Shown: positions 1 through 5,686 of the stretch, piece by piece
Numbering within the stretch: position 1 is the stretch's first letter
Layout of the letters: the number at the start of each line of letters is the position of its first letter
NCBI GenBank assembly: GCA_003221825.1
Contig: QHUE01000130.1
Coordinates: 1 to 6,377, forward strand
Reading direction: 5' to 3'
DNA: 6,377 bases
DNA from: Gemmatimonadota bacterium
GTDB taxonomy: Bacteria > Gemmatimonadota > Gemmatimonadetes > Gemmatimonadales > GWC2-71-9
Translations under genes and position numbers: made by a program
Notes under the pieces: model-generated
Seen by the model: the letters and a program-made list of their open reading frames with translations, nothing else
The model's database searches: none
What the model was told of the DNA's origin: nothing

Positions 1-469
1 CGATCTGGAACGAGCTGCCGTTGCCGAGGATGAACTTGGCCTCGACGTAGGGCCGGGTACGGCCGCGGCGTCCCTCGAGTCCGGTCAGCAGGTTGAGGTT
101 CGTGTCGCTGCCGCTGACCCCACCTGAGCTCGTGTGCGACCAGTTCAATCCGCCGCCGACGTACCACGCGCCGTAGCGCGTGGGCGGCCGGTACTTCAGA
201 TCGAAGTTCAAGGCCCACAGCGAGCCGCCGCTCACGAAGTAGTAGTCGAACGTAGGATAGAGGGCGAGATCAGGCGTCAGCGGCCAGGATAGCTGCGCGC
301 CGACGAGCAGCTCGTCCACGTCGAAGTTGTAGCCGACGTGCGCGCCATACGTGGGACCAGCATTGACGGCGATCGCCCTGCGCCGGGATCGCCGCTGCGC
401 GTCGGCGGTAGATGTTGCCAGCACCAGCAGCAACAGCACCACCGACAACCGCGAAACCCATCGGTTCAC
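1..469 (-). CDS. Secreted outer-membrane beta-barrel protein, 3' end outside window
   Basis: A GTG-started frame stays open for 156 codons to the window edge. The product begins MNRWVSRLSVVLLLLVLATS and has a classical signal peptide: basic n-region, a Val/Leu-rich core at residues 8-18, and a likely signal peptidase I site ADA|Q after residue 24. A short Arg-rich stretch (QRRSRRR) follows. The rest alternates polar and aromatic residues in short strands, such as VGYNFDV, LALYPTFDYYF, WALNFDLKY and GAWYVGGGLNW, which is typical of small OmpA/opacity-like barrels. I cannot assign a substrate or a named family. The start is supported by a GGAG Shine-Dalgarno 6 nt upstream; the nearby in-frame alternatives would lose the signal peptide. 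It lies 60 nt downstream of the zinc-ribbon gene with no clear terminator between them, so it may be read from the ccm operon or from its own weak promoter. Confidence 0.8.
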   Translation of the reverse strand, partial: MNRWVSRLSVVLLLLVLATSTADAQRRSRRRAIAVNAGPTYGAHVGYNFDVDELLVGAQLSWPLTPDLALYPTFDYYFVSGGSLWALNFDLKYRPPTRYGAWYVGGGLNWSHTSSGGVSGSDTNLNLLTGLEGRRGRTRPYVEAKFILGNGSSFQI

Positions 470-475
470 GACGTG

Positions 476-479
476 CTCC
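476..479 (-). promoter_or_regulatory. Shine-Dalgarno for the beta-barrel gene
   Basis: GGAG lies 6 nt before the GTG at 469. It fixes a non-ATG start that could easily be missed and puts the signal peptide at the N-terminus. Confidence 0.65.
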
Positions 480-497
480 AAAGTTCGGGGATGCAGA

Positions 498-526
498 CTG
501 ATAGGAAACGGGACTCGAAAATGCAA
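498..526 (-). promoter_or_regulatory. Possible weak sigma70-type promoter for the beta-barrel gene
   Basis: TTGCAT (526-521) and TATCAG (503-498) are separated by exactly 17 nt, in the short gap between the zinc-ribbon gene stop and the beta-barrel GTG. They match the consensus at 3/6 and 4/6 positions, so this could be chance. Initiation would fall near 491 and give a leader of about 20 nt containing the GGAG. Confidence 0.25.
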
Positions 527-529
527 GAG

Positions 530-1042
530 TCAGGCGGCGACGCGGGCTCCACAGCGGTTGCAGTAGCGGGCATCGTCTTCGAGTGCGGTGCCGCAGCGGG
601 CGCAATAGCCGGGAGCCGATCCCAACCTCTTTCCGCATTCCGAGCAAAACACGGCGTCGGGCTCCGGTCGCGCCCCATGTTCCGGACAGGTCAGGCCTGT
701 GGTCTTCTGACCCCGGGCAGCAGCCCGGGGTTCATGAATCCCCGGGCTTGCGCCCGGGGTTAGAGCACCTGCACCTCGCAACGCAATCAGCGCTTGCTCC
801 GTGTACTTGGCTTTCAGCTGCTCATAATCCGAGTCGGATAGTTTCCCGGTCGCGCGATCGAACTCGATCTCCTTCAGCGCCCGCAACGCGACGGTCTGCC
901 GGCTCATGTCATCCGCGGGATCCTCGCCCTCGTCGTCGACCGCCGGATTACTCGCCGATTCTACGGGCGGCCGGAGGATGGGCAGAAGGACGAAGTAGGT
1001 CGCCCCCGCGGCCAGCAGGATTCCGAGAATCAGCTCGAGCAT
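530..1042 (-). CDS. CcmI-like membrane protein with C-terminal zinc ribbons
   Basis: The product has 170 residues. One membrane helix (about 2-22) is followed by an acidic linker (about 36-45) and a helical segment (about 52-89) containing KEIEFDRATGKLSDSDYEQL, which resembles the first loop of CcmI, the apocytochrome-presenting partner of CcmH. The tail carries Cys/His clusters: C119, H122, C133 and C136, then C147/C150 and C161/C164 (CxxC-x10-CxxC), which look like two zinc ribbons. The TPR domain of classical CcmI is absent. By CcmI topology the loop and ribbons would be cytoplasmic (inference). The start at 1042 places the helix at the N-terminus; the frame is open upstream to an ATG at 1114, but that start would overlap the ccmH remnant and add a non-hydrophobic leader. 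Residues 95-111 are encoded by a palindromic repeat. As the last gene of the ccm cluster it probably assists cytochrome c maturation, but the role of the ribbons is unknown. Confidence 0.8.
   Translation of the reverse strand: MLELILGILLAAGATYFVLLPILRPPVESASNPAVDDEGEDPADDMSRQTVALRALKEIEFDRATGKLSDSDYEQLKAKYTEQALIALRGAGALTPGASPGIHEPRAAARGQKTTGLTCPEHGARPEPDAVFCSECGKRLGSAPGYCARCGTALEDDARYCNRCGARVAA
710..760. repeat. Double-hairpin palindromic element inside a coding sequence
   Basis: Two near-identical hairpins stand in tandem. The first is CCCCGGGC (711-718), loop AGCA, GCCCGGGG (723-730). The second is CCCCGGGC (740-747), loop TTGC, GCCCGGGG (752-759). The spacer at 731-739 is itself a palindrome, TTCATGAA plus T. 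An outer A-T pair (710/760) closes the unit, and the whole unit can also fold as one long imperfect inverted repeat. With the outer pair it is 51 nt, exactly codons 95-111 of the minus-strand gene, giving TPGASPGIHEPRAAARG. It resembles REP-type or palindromic repeats. Whether other copies exist cannot be seen in this window. Confidence 0.8.
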
Positions 1043-1055
1043 CGGAGAACCCGGC

Positions 1056-1438
1056 TCAGCCGGGGATGCGGTCGAGCTCGCGTTGCAGCCGCGCGAGCTC
1101 TTCCGGACTGGCATTCGGAGTCGCCGAGCTCGCGGGAGCAGCCACTTTCGCCTTACGTGTCCAGTTAAGCAGCACGAGCACGAGGACTGTACCGGCGACG
1201 AGAATCACGAACATCGGAACGAAGTAGCCTAGGAGAGCCCGCAGCCGCAGCTACAGCGGAGTCGCTTTTCGAGCGTCTGAACGTTTTTGTCGTTGTCGGC
1301 GGCGGTAATCGGTGCCTGCGCGCGGCCGGCCCGGTCGGGATCGTAGACCCTGCCCGACCTCGTCGTATCCTGGAGAACGGCGCCCGCTCCTGCGACGGCC
1401 AGGAGGAAGAAGTCGCGACGATTCACGCGCTGCGTCAT
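1056..1438 (-). pseudogene. ccmH: ccmH with internal out-of-frame deletion
   Basis: The 5' fragment (1438-1229) encodes 69 residues: a Tat-like signal (NRRDFFLLAVAGAGA), a spacer, then LEKRLRCSCGCGLS, the haem/thiol motif region of CcmH, and immediately a TAG. The 3' fragment lies in another frame, open from 1250 to the TGA at 1056. It reads LGYFVPMFVILVAGTVLVLV and then SPEELARLQRELDRIPG, which matches the C-terminal membrane helix and tail of CcmH. The conserved helical-bundle segment that normally joins them, about 50-60 residues by family memory, is missing, and the join near 1231 changes frame. CcmH reduces apocytochrome CXXCH thiols and partners with CcmF. The gene overlaps ccmF by ATGA, so translation is coupled. 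As written, no full CcmH can be made; a 52-residue peptide could start at the ATG at 1214. An assembly deletion is a real alternative to true decay. Confidence 0.8.
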
Positions 1439-3474
1439 CGCTCAGCCTCGAGCTTCACGACGTATCCGGCCTGCGTGCGCGGAGGACGCGGGCCCGTCCC
1501 GGGCGGGGCGCCACCGCCCGGCCACAGGACGATCAGGCCGCCGATCACGAGCACAAAGCCGCCGAACCAGACCCACCACACCAGGGGGTTGATCGTGAAG
1601 CGAAACACGGCCTGTTCCGTGCCGTTGACCAGGCCCGCGAGCACCACGTACAGGTCCACGCGCAGCCCACTCATGATCCCGACTTCCGTGGACGGCTCGA
1701 AGGTGCGATTGCCGAGGGCGTCGACGTGCTGGCGCTTTTCGGTGCGGAGGCGACCGATGGCCTTGCCGTCGCGACGCACGTCGAGCAGCGCCGCGGTCAC
1801 CTGCCGATTGAGCGCGTTGTACTGCGAGATGCCCAGGTGGGTGAAGCTGTACTGGTGGCCGTCGGGCCCCTGCAACGTCGCCGTCTCGCCGGGCCGGAGC
1901 GTTGCCTCGGTCTCTCGCTTGAACGCCATACCCGAGAACGCGACGAAAAGCAGCACGATCGCGACGTGCACGATGTAGCCGCCGTAGCGGCGTCGATTGC
2001 GGGAGAGCAGTTGCACCAACGCCACCGGAATCGGCTCGCCGTATTGCCGATGCCGGGCACGCGCCCCGCGCGCGAACTCCTGGACCACGGTCCCGAATAC
2101 GAAACCGCCGATGCTGAAGGCCATCAGCGCGCCGATATCGCGCATTCCCGCAACCAGTAAGATCAACAATACGAACACGCCCGTCGTCGCCGGCACGGCA
2201 AACTGCCGGCGCAGATTCGGGATCGATGCCCGCCGCCACGCGATCAGCGGACCGACGCCGGTCATCGCGAGCAACGCGAGGCCGAGTGGGATGTTCACCT
2301 GATTGAAGAACGGCGGGCCGACCGTCACCTTGGTGCCCTTCACTGCCTCGGAGAGAATCGGAAACAGTGTCCCCCAGAGCACCGAGAAGGCGATCCCAAT
2401 GAGTAACAGATTATTGAAGAGGAAACTGGCCTCGCGGCTGATGACCGATTCGAGCGTCGCCTCGGCCTCGAGCAGCGGCAGGCGGTTGACGTAGAGGATG
2501 ATACTGGCGACCGCGGCCGCAAGCAGGAAAAAGAGGAAGAAGTAGCCGACCGGCGACTGCGTAAACGAGTGCACGCTCGAAATGACGCCCGAGCGCGTGA
2601 GGAACGTCCCGAAAATCGATAGTAACCAGGCACCGATGACCAGCGCGAGATTCCACTTCTTCAGCATCCCGCGCTTTTCTTGAATCATGACCGAATGCAG
2701 GAAGGCGGTCATGACGAGCCATGGCAGTAGCGCCGCGTTTTCGACGGGATCCCAGGCCCAGTACCCACCCCACCCCAGCTCCACGTACGCCCACCACATG
2801 CCGATGAGCAGCCCGATGCTGAGGAAGAGCCACGACACGATCGTCCACTTGCGCACCGCCACCAGCCAATCGGCATCGAGCTTCTTGGTGAGCAGCGCCG
2901 CGACCGCAAACGCAAACGGGATCGTGATCGAGATGTAGCCGAGGTACAACATCGGGGGATGGAACACCATCCCCGGATTCTGCAGCTGCGGGTTCATCCC
3001 CGACCCGTCCAGCGGCGTGAACGGCAACCGCTGGAACGGATTGGCCGGGGCGAAGAGCATGACGCTCACGAAGAACGTGGCGACGAGCGAGGTGACCGCG
3101 GCAACGTACGGCAGGTACGCGCGGTGGCGCCGGCTGGTGAGCAGCTGCGTCATGGCGCCGAACAGGCTGAGCACCGCCGCCCAAAACAGCAGGCTGCCTT
3201 CCTGACCCGAGTACAGCGCGGACCAGAGATAGAACGTCGGCAGATTGCGGCTCGTGCGGGACGCGACGTACTGCACGCTGAAATCGTGGCGGAAGATCGC
3301 GACCTCGAGCGAGATCACGGCGACGAGGAGCGCGCCGAACAGCACGAACGTCGCATGACGCGCGCTTTGCTGGAGGTCGGTGCGCTGCTGCGCGCCGCCG
3401 ACGAAACCCGTGATCGCTCCCCACAGGCCCACCAGAAGGGCGAGCCAGAGGGAGAGAGACCCGAGCAGCGTCAT
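1435..3474 (-). CDS. ccmF: Cytochrome c haem lyase subunit CcmF
   Basis: This 679-residue polytopic inner-membrane protein is of normal length for CcmF, which attaches haem from CcmE to apocytochrome c on the periplasmic side. The tryptophan-rich WWD motif is complete: MWWAYVELGWGGYWAWDPVE at 226-245, followed by NAALLPWL. All four conserved histidines can be placed: H172 (FHPPMLYLGY), H260 (AFLHSVMIQEKRG), H302 (SSVHSF) and H503 (GGYIVHVAIVLLFVA). These correspond to the haem ligands of E. coli CcmF. A soluble periplasmic domain (about 520-605) precedes the last helices (about 606-650), which end in a Pro/Gly-rich tail. The ATG follows the ccmE TAA directly with no spacer, and the 3' end overlaps ccmH by ATGA. 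No defect is visible, unlike in its neighbour ccmH. Confidence 0.97.
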   Translation of the reverse strand: MTLLGSLSLWLALLVGLWGAITGFVGGAQQRTDLQQSARHATFVLFGALLVAVISLEVAIFRHDFSVQYVASRTSRNLPTFYLWSALYSGQEGSLLFWAAVLSLFGAMTQLLTSRRHRAYLPYVAAVTSLVATFFVSVMLFAPANPFQRLPFTPLDGSGMNPQLQNPGMVFHPPMLYLGYISITIPFAFAVAALLTKKLDADWLVAVRKWTIVSWLFLSIGLLIGMWWAYVELGWGGYWAWDPVENAALLPWLVMTAFLHSVMIQEKRGMLKKWNLALVIGAWLLSIFGTFLTRSGVISSVHSFTQSPVGYFFLFFLLAAAVASIILYVNRLPLLEAEATLESVISREASFLFNNLLLIGIAFSVLWGTLFPILSEAVKGTKVTVGPPFFNQVNIPLGLALLAMTGVGPLIAWRRASIPNLRRQFAVPATTGVFVLLILLVAGMRDIGALMAFSIGGFVFGTVVQEFARGARARHRQYGEPIPVALVQLLSRNRRRYGGYIVHVAIVLLFVAFSGMAFKRETEATLRPGETATLQGPDGHQYSFTHLGISQYNALNRQVTAALLDVRRDGKAIGRLRTEKRQHVDALGNRTFEPSTEVGIMSGLRVDLYVVLAGLVNGTEQAVFRFTINPLVWWVWFGGFVLVIGGLIVLWPGGGAPPGTGPRPPRTQAGYVVKLEAER

Positions 3475-3879
3475 TTACGCTTTGGGAACCGCTTCGTAGC
3501 GCGACCCGCACTTCGCGAGCACGTTGGTCGCGTGAATCACGCCATCCCGTTGCAGTCGCCCTTCGACGACGACTTCCACGGAGTCGGTGAAGGTGTCGGG
3601 AGGAAGGCCCTTGAAGACCACGGCGTAGTTGACCGTCCCGTCGGTGATGTGACAACGCAACGTTTGGGTCGCGGTTTCCTTTGACACCGTGCCGGGGACG
3701 ACGCGTGCGCCGACTTTCAGGCCGAGATCATAGAACGATGGATCGGCCGAGACGTGCTGCGCCAATTCGCTCGGCGTCAGGAAATATTGGCCGGTCTGCT
3801 TGATCCCCGACGCCATCAAGTACCCGACGGAGCCGACGATCAGGATCGCGCCAAGCGCGAACTTCGTGCCTGCCTTCAT
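3475..3879 (-). CDS. ccmE: Haem chaperone CcmE, CxxxY type
   Basis: The 134-residue product has one N-terminal membrane anchor (about 6-24) and an OB-fold periplasmic domain. Family landmarks are FLTPSEL (33-39), LKVGARVVPGTV (54-65), VNYAVVFKGLPPDTFTDS (83-100) and VVVEGRL (103-109). CcmE binds haem covalently and hands it to CcmF. The usual binding motif LAKHxxxY reads LAKCGSRY here, with C124 and Y128 in place of His and Tyr. This CxxxY variant is established in archaea and Desulfovibrio. The start at 3879 is chosen because it gives the correct anchor; the frame stays open upstream to 4020, but that extension overlaps and antagonises the upstream gene and is unrelated to CcmE. No Shine-Dalgarno precedes the ATG, while a -10 box lies 6 nt upstream, so a leaderless mRNA is likely. 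ccmF starts immediately after the stop. Confidence 0.95.
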   Translation of the reverse strand: MKAGTKFALGAILIVGSVGYLMASGIKQTGQYFLTPSELAQHVSADPSFYDLGLKVGARVVPGTVSKETATQTLRCHITDGTVNYAVVFKGLPPDTFTDSVEVVVEGRLQRDGVIHATNVLAKCGSRYEAVPKA

Positions 3880-3885
3880 AACTGA

Positions 3886-3894
3886 ATTATACCA
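3886..3894 (-). promoter_or_regulatory. Extended -10 promoter for ccmE, probably leaderless
   Basis: TGGTATAAT (3894-3886) is a perfect extended -10 (TGnTATAAT). Six bases (TCAGTT) separate it from the ccmE ATG, so the expected transcription start is the A of the start codon. The -35 region is poor (TCGAAC-like, 3/6), as is common with extended -10 promoters. The TAA stop of the upstream gene (3889-3887) lies within the -10 box. Confidence 0.7.
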
Positions 3895-4354
3895 CTCCGT
3901 GCGGAGCGCGTTCGAGCGCCCACCGCACCGCCTCAGCCGCATTCGCGACCCGGGGAATATCGAGCGCGTTCCTGAAGGAATCGTGAAGCCCAACCACCGG
4001 CTTTCCGATGCGCTGGGCAAGCGCGATTTCCGACAAGGTGCCCACGCCGCCGCCGATCGCGATCAGGGCGTGCGCCGTCCGGACGATCAGAAAGTTCCGC
4101 ATCTCGCCGAGCCCCGTCGCGAGCGGGACATCGATGTGGGCATTCGCCGCCGCAGGATCGGCTCCCGGTAGGATGCCGACGGTTGTCCCGCCGTTTGCTT
4201 TCGCACCTTTTGCCGCCGCCTCCATCACCCCTCCGAGACCGCCGCACACCAGGACTGCGCCGTGCTGCGCCAGCAGCTGTCCGGTCTCCACCGCGACCGC
4301 CCTTTCCTCCGCGGTGCAGGTGCCACCACCAATGACCGCAATAATCGGCTTCAT
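3887..4354 (-). CDS. SLOG/TIGR00725-family Rossmann-fold protein
   Basis: The 155-residue product starts with a Rossmann strand and glycine turn (KPIIAVIGGGT, 2-12). It contains VCGGLGGVMEAAAKGA (36-51), GEMRNFLIVR (83-92) and IGGGVGTLSEIALA (100-113). The last is the GGGxGTxxE form of the nucleotide-binding motif of the LOG/DprA-like (SLOG) superfamily, and the full length fits TIGR00725. LOG relatives cleave cytokinin nucleotides, but the biochemical function of TIGR00725 members is not settled, so I assign none. The ATG overlaps the glpK stop by ATGA, implying translational coupling with glycerol kinase. The last codons lie over the ccmE promoter. No internal defect is visible. Confidence 0.88.
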   Translation of the reverse strand: MKPIIAVIGGGTCTAEERAVAVETGQLLAQHGAVLVCGGLGGVMEAAAKGAKANGGTTVGILPGADPAAANAHIDVPLATGLGEMRNFLIVRTAHALIAIGGGVGTLSEIALAQRIGKPVVGLHDSFRNALDIPRVANAAEAVRWALERAPHGVV

Positions 4355-5613
4355 CCGGCCCAATGCAGCGCCGTCTGCACGGCGCGGTGCCACTCGGCGG
4401 CGCGCGCCTGCACGGCGCGCCTCGCTGCGCTCGGCGCAAACGGCGTGAAGGTGCGGCCCGCGAGGAAGGCGTTTGCCGATTTCCAGAGACCAGCGCCCAG
4501 CCCAGCGAGTCCCGCGGCGCCGAGTGCAGTGGTCTCGACGAGATCCGGCCGGGCGACCGCGACGCCGAGGACGTCGGCTTGGAACTGCATGAGCCAATCG
4601 TTCGCGGCGGCGCCGCCGTCCACGAGCAGGCTCGAGAGCTTGATCTTCGCGTCCGCCAGCATGGCGTCGAGCACTTCCTTGGTGCTGAACGCCATCGCCT
4701 CCAGCGCCGCGCGGACGAGGTGGGCGCGCTCGCTGCCGCGCGTGAGTCCGACGATCGTGCCGCGCGCGTTCGGTTCCCAGTGGGGCGCACCCAGGCCGAC
4801 GAACGCGGGCACGAAGTACACACCGCCGGTGTCGGTGACGCTCTTGGCAAGCTGTTCCGACTCGGCGGCGGTCTTGATGATCTTCAGGCCATCGCGCAGC
4901 CACTGCATCGCCGCACCGGCGATGAAGACGCTGCCCTCGAGCGCGAACACCGGCTCGCCACGCGGGCCGCACGCGAGCGTTGTCAGCAGTCCGCGTTTGG
5001 AGGTGGCGCGATGCTTTCCGGTATTGAGCAGCAGAAACGCACCGGTGCCGTACGTGTTCTTCGCCTGTCCCGGCTTCCAGCATCCCTGGCCGAACAGCGC
5101 CGCCTGCTGATCGCCGGCCACGCCGGTGATGGGCAGCGCCGCGCCGAAATGCTCGGACGCCGCCGTGCCGAAGTCGCCGCTGGAATTCCGCACTTCGGGA
5201 AGCGCGGCTTGCGGGACCCCGAACAGTTTGAGCAGATCCCTGTCCCACGCTCGCTTCCCGATGTCAAACAGCTTCTGTTTCTCGAGCTGCGCGCAGCGCG
5301 CCGCGGTGCGCCTGTCCTGCCACACGATCGCCCGATGCACGGGGCGGCCGGTCGCGCGCTCCCACGCGCACACCGTCTCGCGCTGGTTCGTGATCCCGAT
5401 CGCCGCCGGTGTCACACCCGCCTGGCGAATCGCTTCGCGCGCGGCGTCGACGGTGACGCGCAGGATCTCCTCGGCATCGTGCTCGACTTCGCCCGGCGAT
5501 GGGAAGTGCTGCGTGAACTCCCGGTAGCCGCGGCCGAGCACGCGGCCGTCGGCGCTCAGGACGAGCGCGGTGGAACCGGTGGTGCCCTGGTCGAGTGCGA
5601 GGACAGCGGTCAT
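4351..5613 (-). CDS. glpK: Glycerol kinase with in-frame internal deletion, probably inactive
   Basis: GlpK (FGGY family) phosphorylates glycerol to sn-glycerol 3-phosphate in the cytoplasm. Clear signatures are LDQGTTGS (7-14), TNQRET (75-80; R78/E79 match E. coli R83/E84), AGDQQAALFGQ (166-176; D168 matches D245), NTYGTG (186-191), GLGAPHWEPNARG (273-285) and VDGGAAANDWLMQFQADVLG (331-350). The length is 420 residues against about 495-500 for the family. Sequence passes directly from CAQLEKQ (107-113) to LFDI (115-118), skipping the counterpart of roughly E. coli residues 119-190. That segment holds the DPY(F) motif with glycerol-contacting Tyr135 and the FGTVDTWLIWK core strand. The reading frame is kept across the join near 5274. 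The ATG is supported by a GGGGGGAG Shine-Dalgarno. The protein as written should not fold or bind glycerol normally; an assembly deletion is equally possible. No glpF or glpD is in the window. Confidence 0.93.
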   Translation of the reverse strand: MTAVLALDQGTTGSTALVLSADGRVLGRGYREFTQHFPSPGEVEHDAEEILRVTVDAAREAIRQAGVTPAAIGITNQRETVCAWERATGRPVHRAIVWQDRRTAARCAQLEKQKLFDIGKRAWDRDLLKLFGVPQAALPEVRNSSGDFGTAASEHFGAALPITGVAGDQQAALFGQGCWKPGQAKNTYGTGAFLLLNTGKHRATSKRGLLTTLACGPRGEPVFALEGSVFIAGAAMQWLRDGLKIIKTAAESEQLAKSVTDTGGVYFVPAFVGLGAPHWEPNARGTIVGLTRGSERAHLVRAALEAMAFSTKEVLDAMLADAKIKLSSLLVDGGAAANDWLMQFQADVLGVAVARPDLVETTALGAAGLAGLGAGLWKSANAFLAGRTFTPFAPSAARRAVQARAAEWHRAVQTALHWAG

Positions 5614-5620
5614 GGAGCGA

Positions 5621-5628
5621 CTCCCCCC
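5621..5628 (-). promoter_or_regulatory. Strong Shine-Dalgarno for glpK
   Basis: GGGGGGAG lies 7 nt upstream of the glpK ATG at 5613 and confirms that start. The rest of the 73-nt gap back to the receptor stop shows no clear -10 box, terminator hairpin or riboswitch. Confidence 0.7.
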
Positions 5629-5686
5629 AGAACGACGGTTGGACGATCCAGCGAATGTCAGTCCTTAATCGAGGTCGAGGAAAGGC

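Noticed and set aside
711..759. Double hairpin as a transcription terminator
   Set aside because: It lies in the middle of an intact reading frame and no T-tract follows on either strand.
1312..2160. 282-codon open frame on the plus strand
   Set aside because: It lies antisense to ccmF, has the Arg/His/Glu-rich composition of a GC-rich shadow frame, and shows no recognisable domain.
2411..3655. 414-codon minus-strand frame overlapping ccmF and ccmE
   Set aside because: It is a shifted shadow of ccmF/ccmE; the true frames carry the WWD motif and the CcmE landmarks.
2959..3684. 241-codon open frame on the plus strand
   Set aside because: It is antisense to ccmF and ccmE, with low-complexity Arg/Glu/His content and no ribosome-binding site or domain.
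3880..4020. N-terminal 47-residue extension of CcmE
   Set aside because: The frame is open, but the extension lies over the end of the SLOG gene, does not resemble CcmE, and would bury the membrane anchor. The ATG at 3879 fits both the family and the promoter.
4376..4440. Repeated GCACGGCGCG and a CTCGCTGCGCTCGG stretch at the glpK 3' end
   Set aside because: These are ordinary GC-rich codons for the Ala/Arg-rich GlpK tail; pairing is poor and there is no element-like structure.
5656..5661. CTGACA, a 5/6 match to a -35 box upstream of glpK on the minus strand
   Set aside because: No -10-like hexamer is found 16-18 nt downstream, so it is not called as a promoter.
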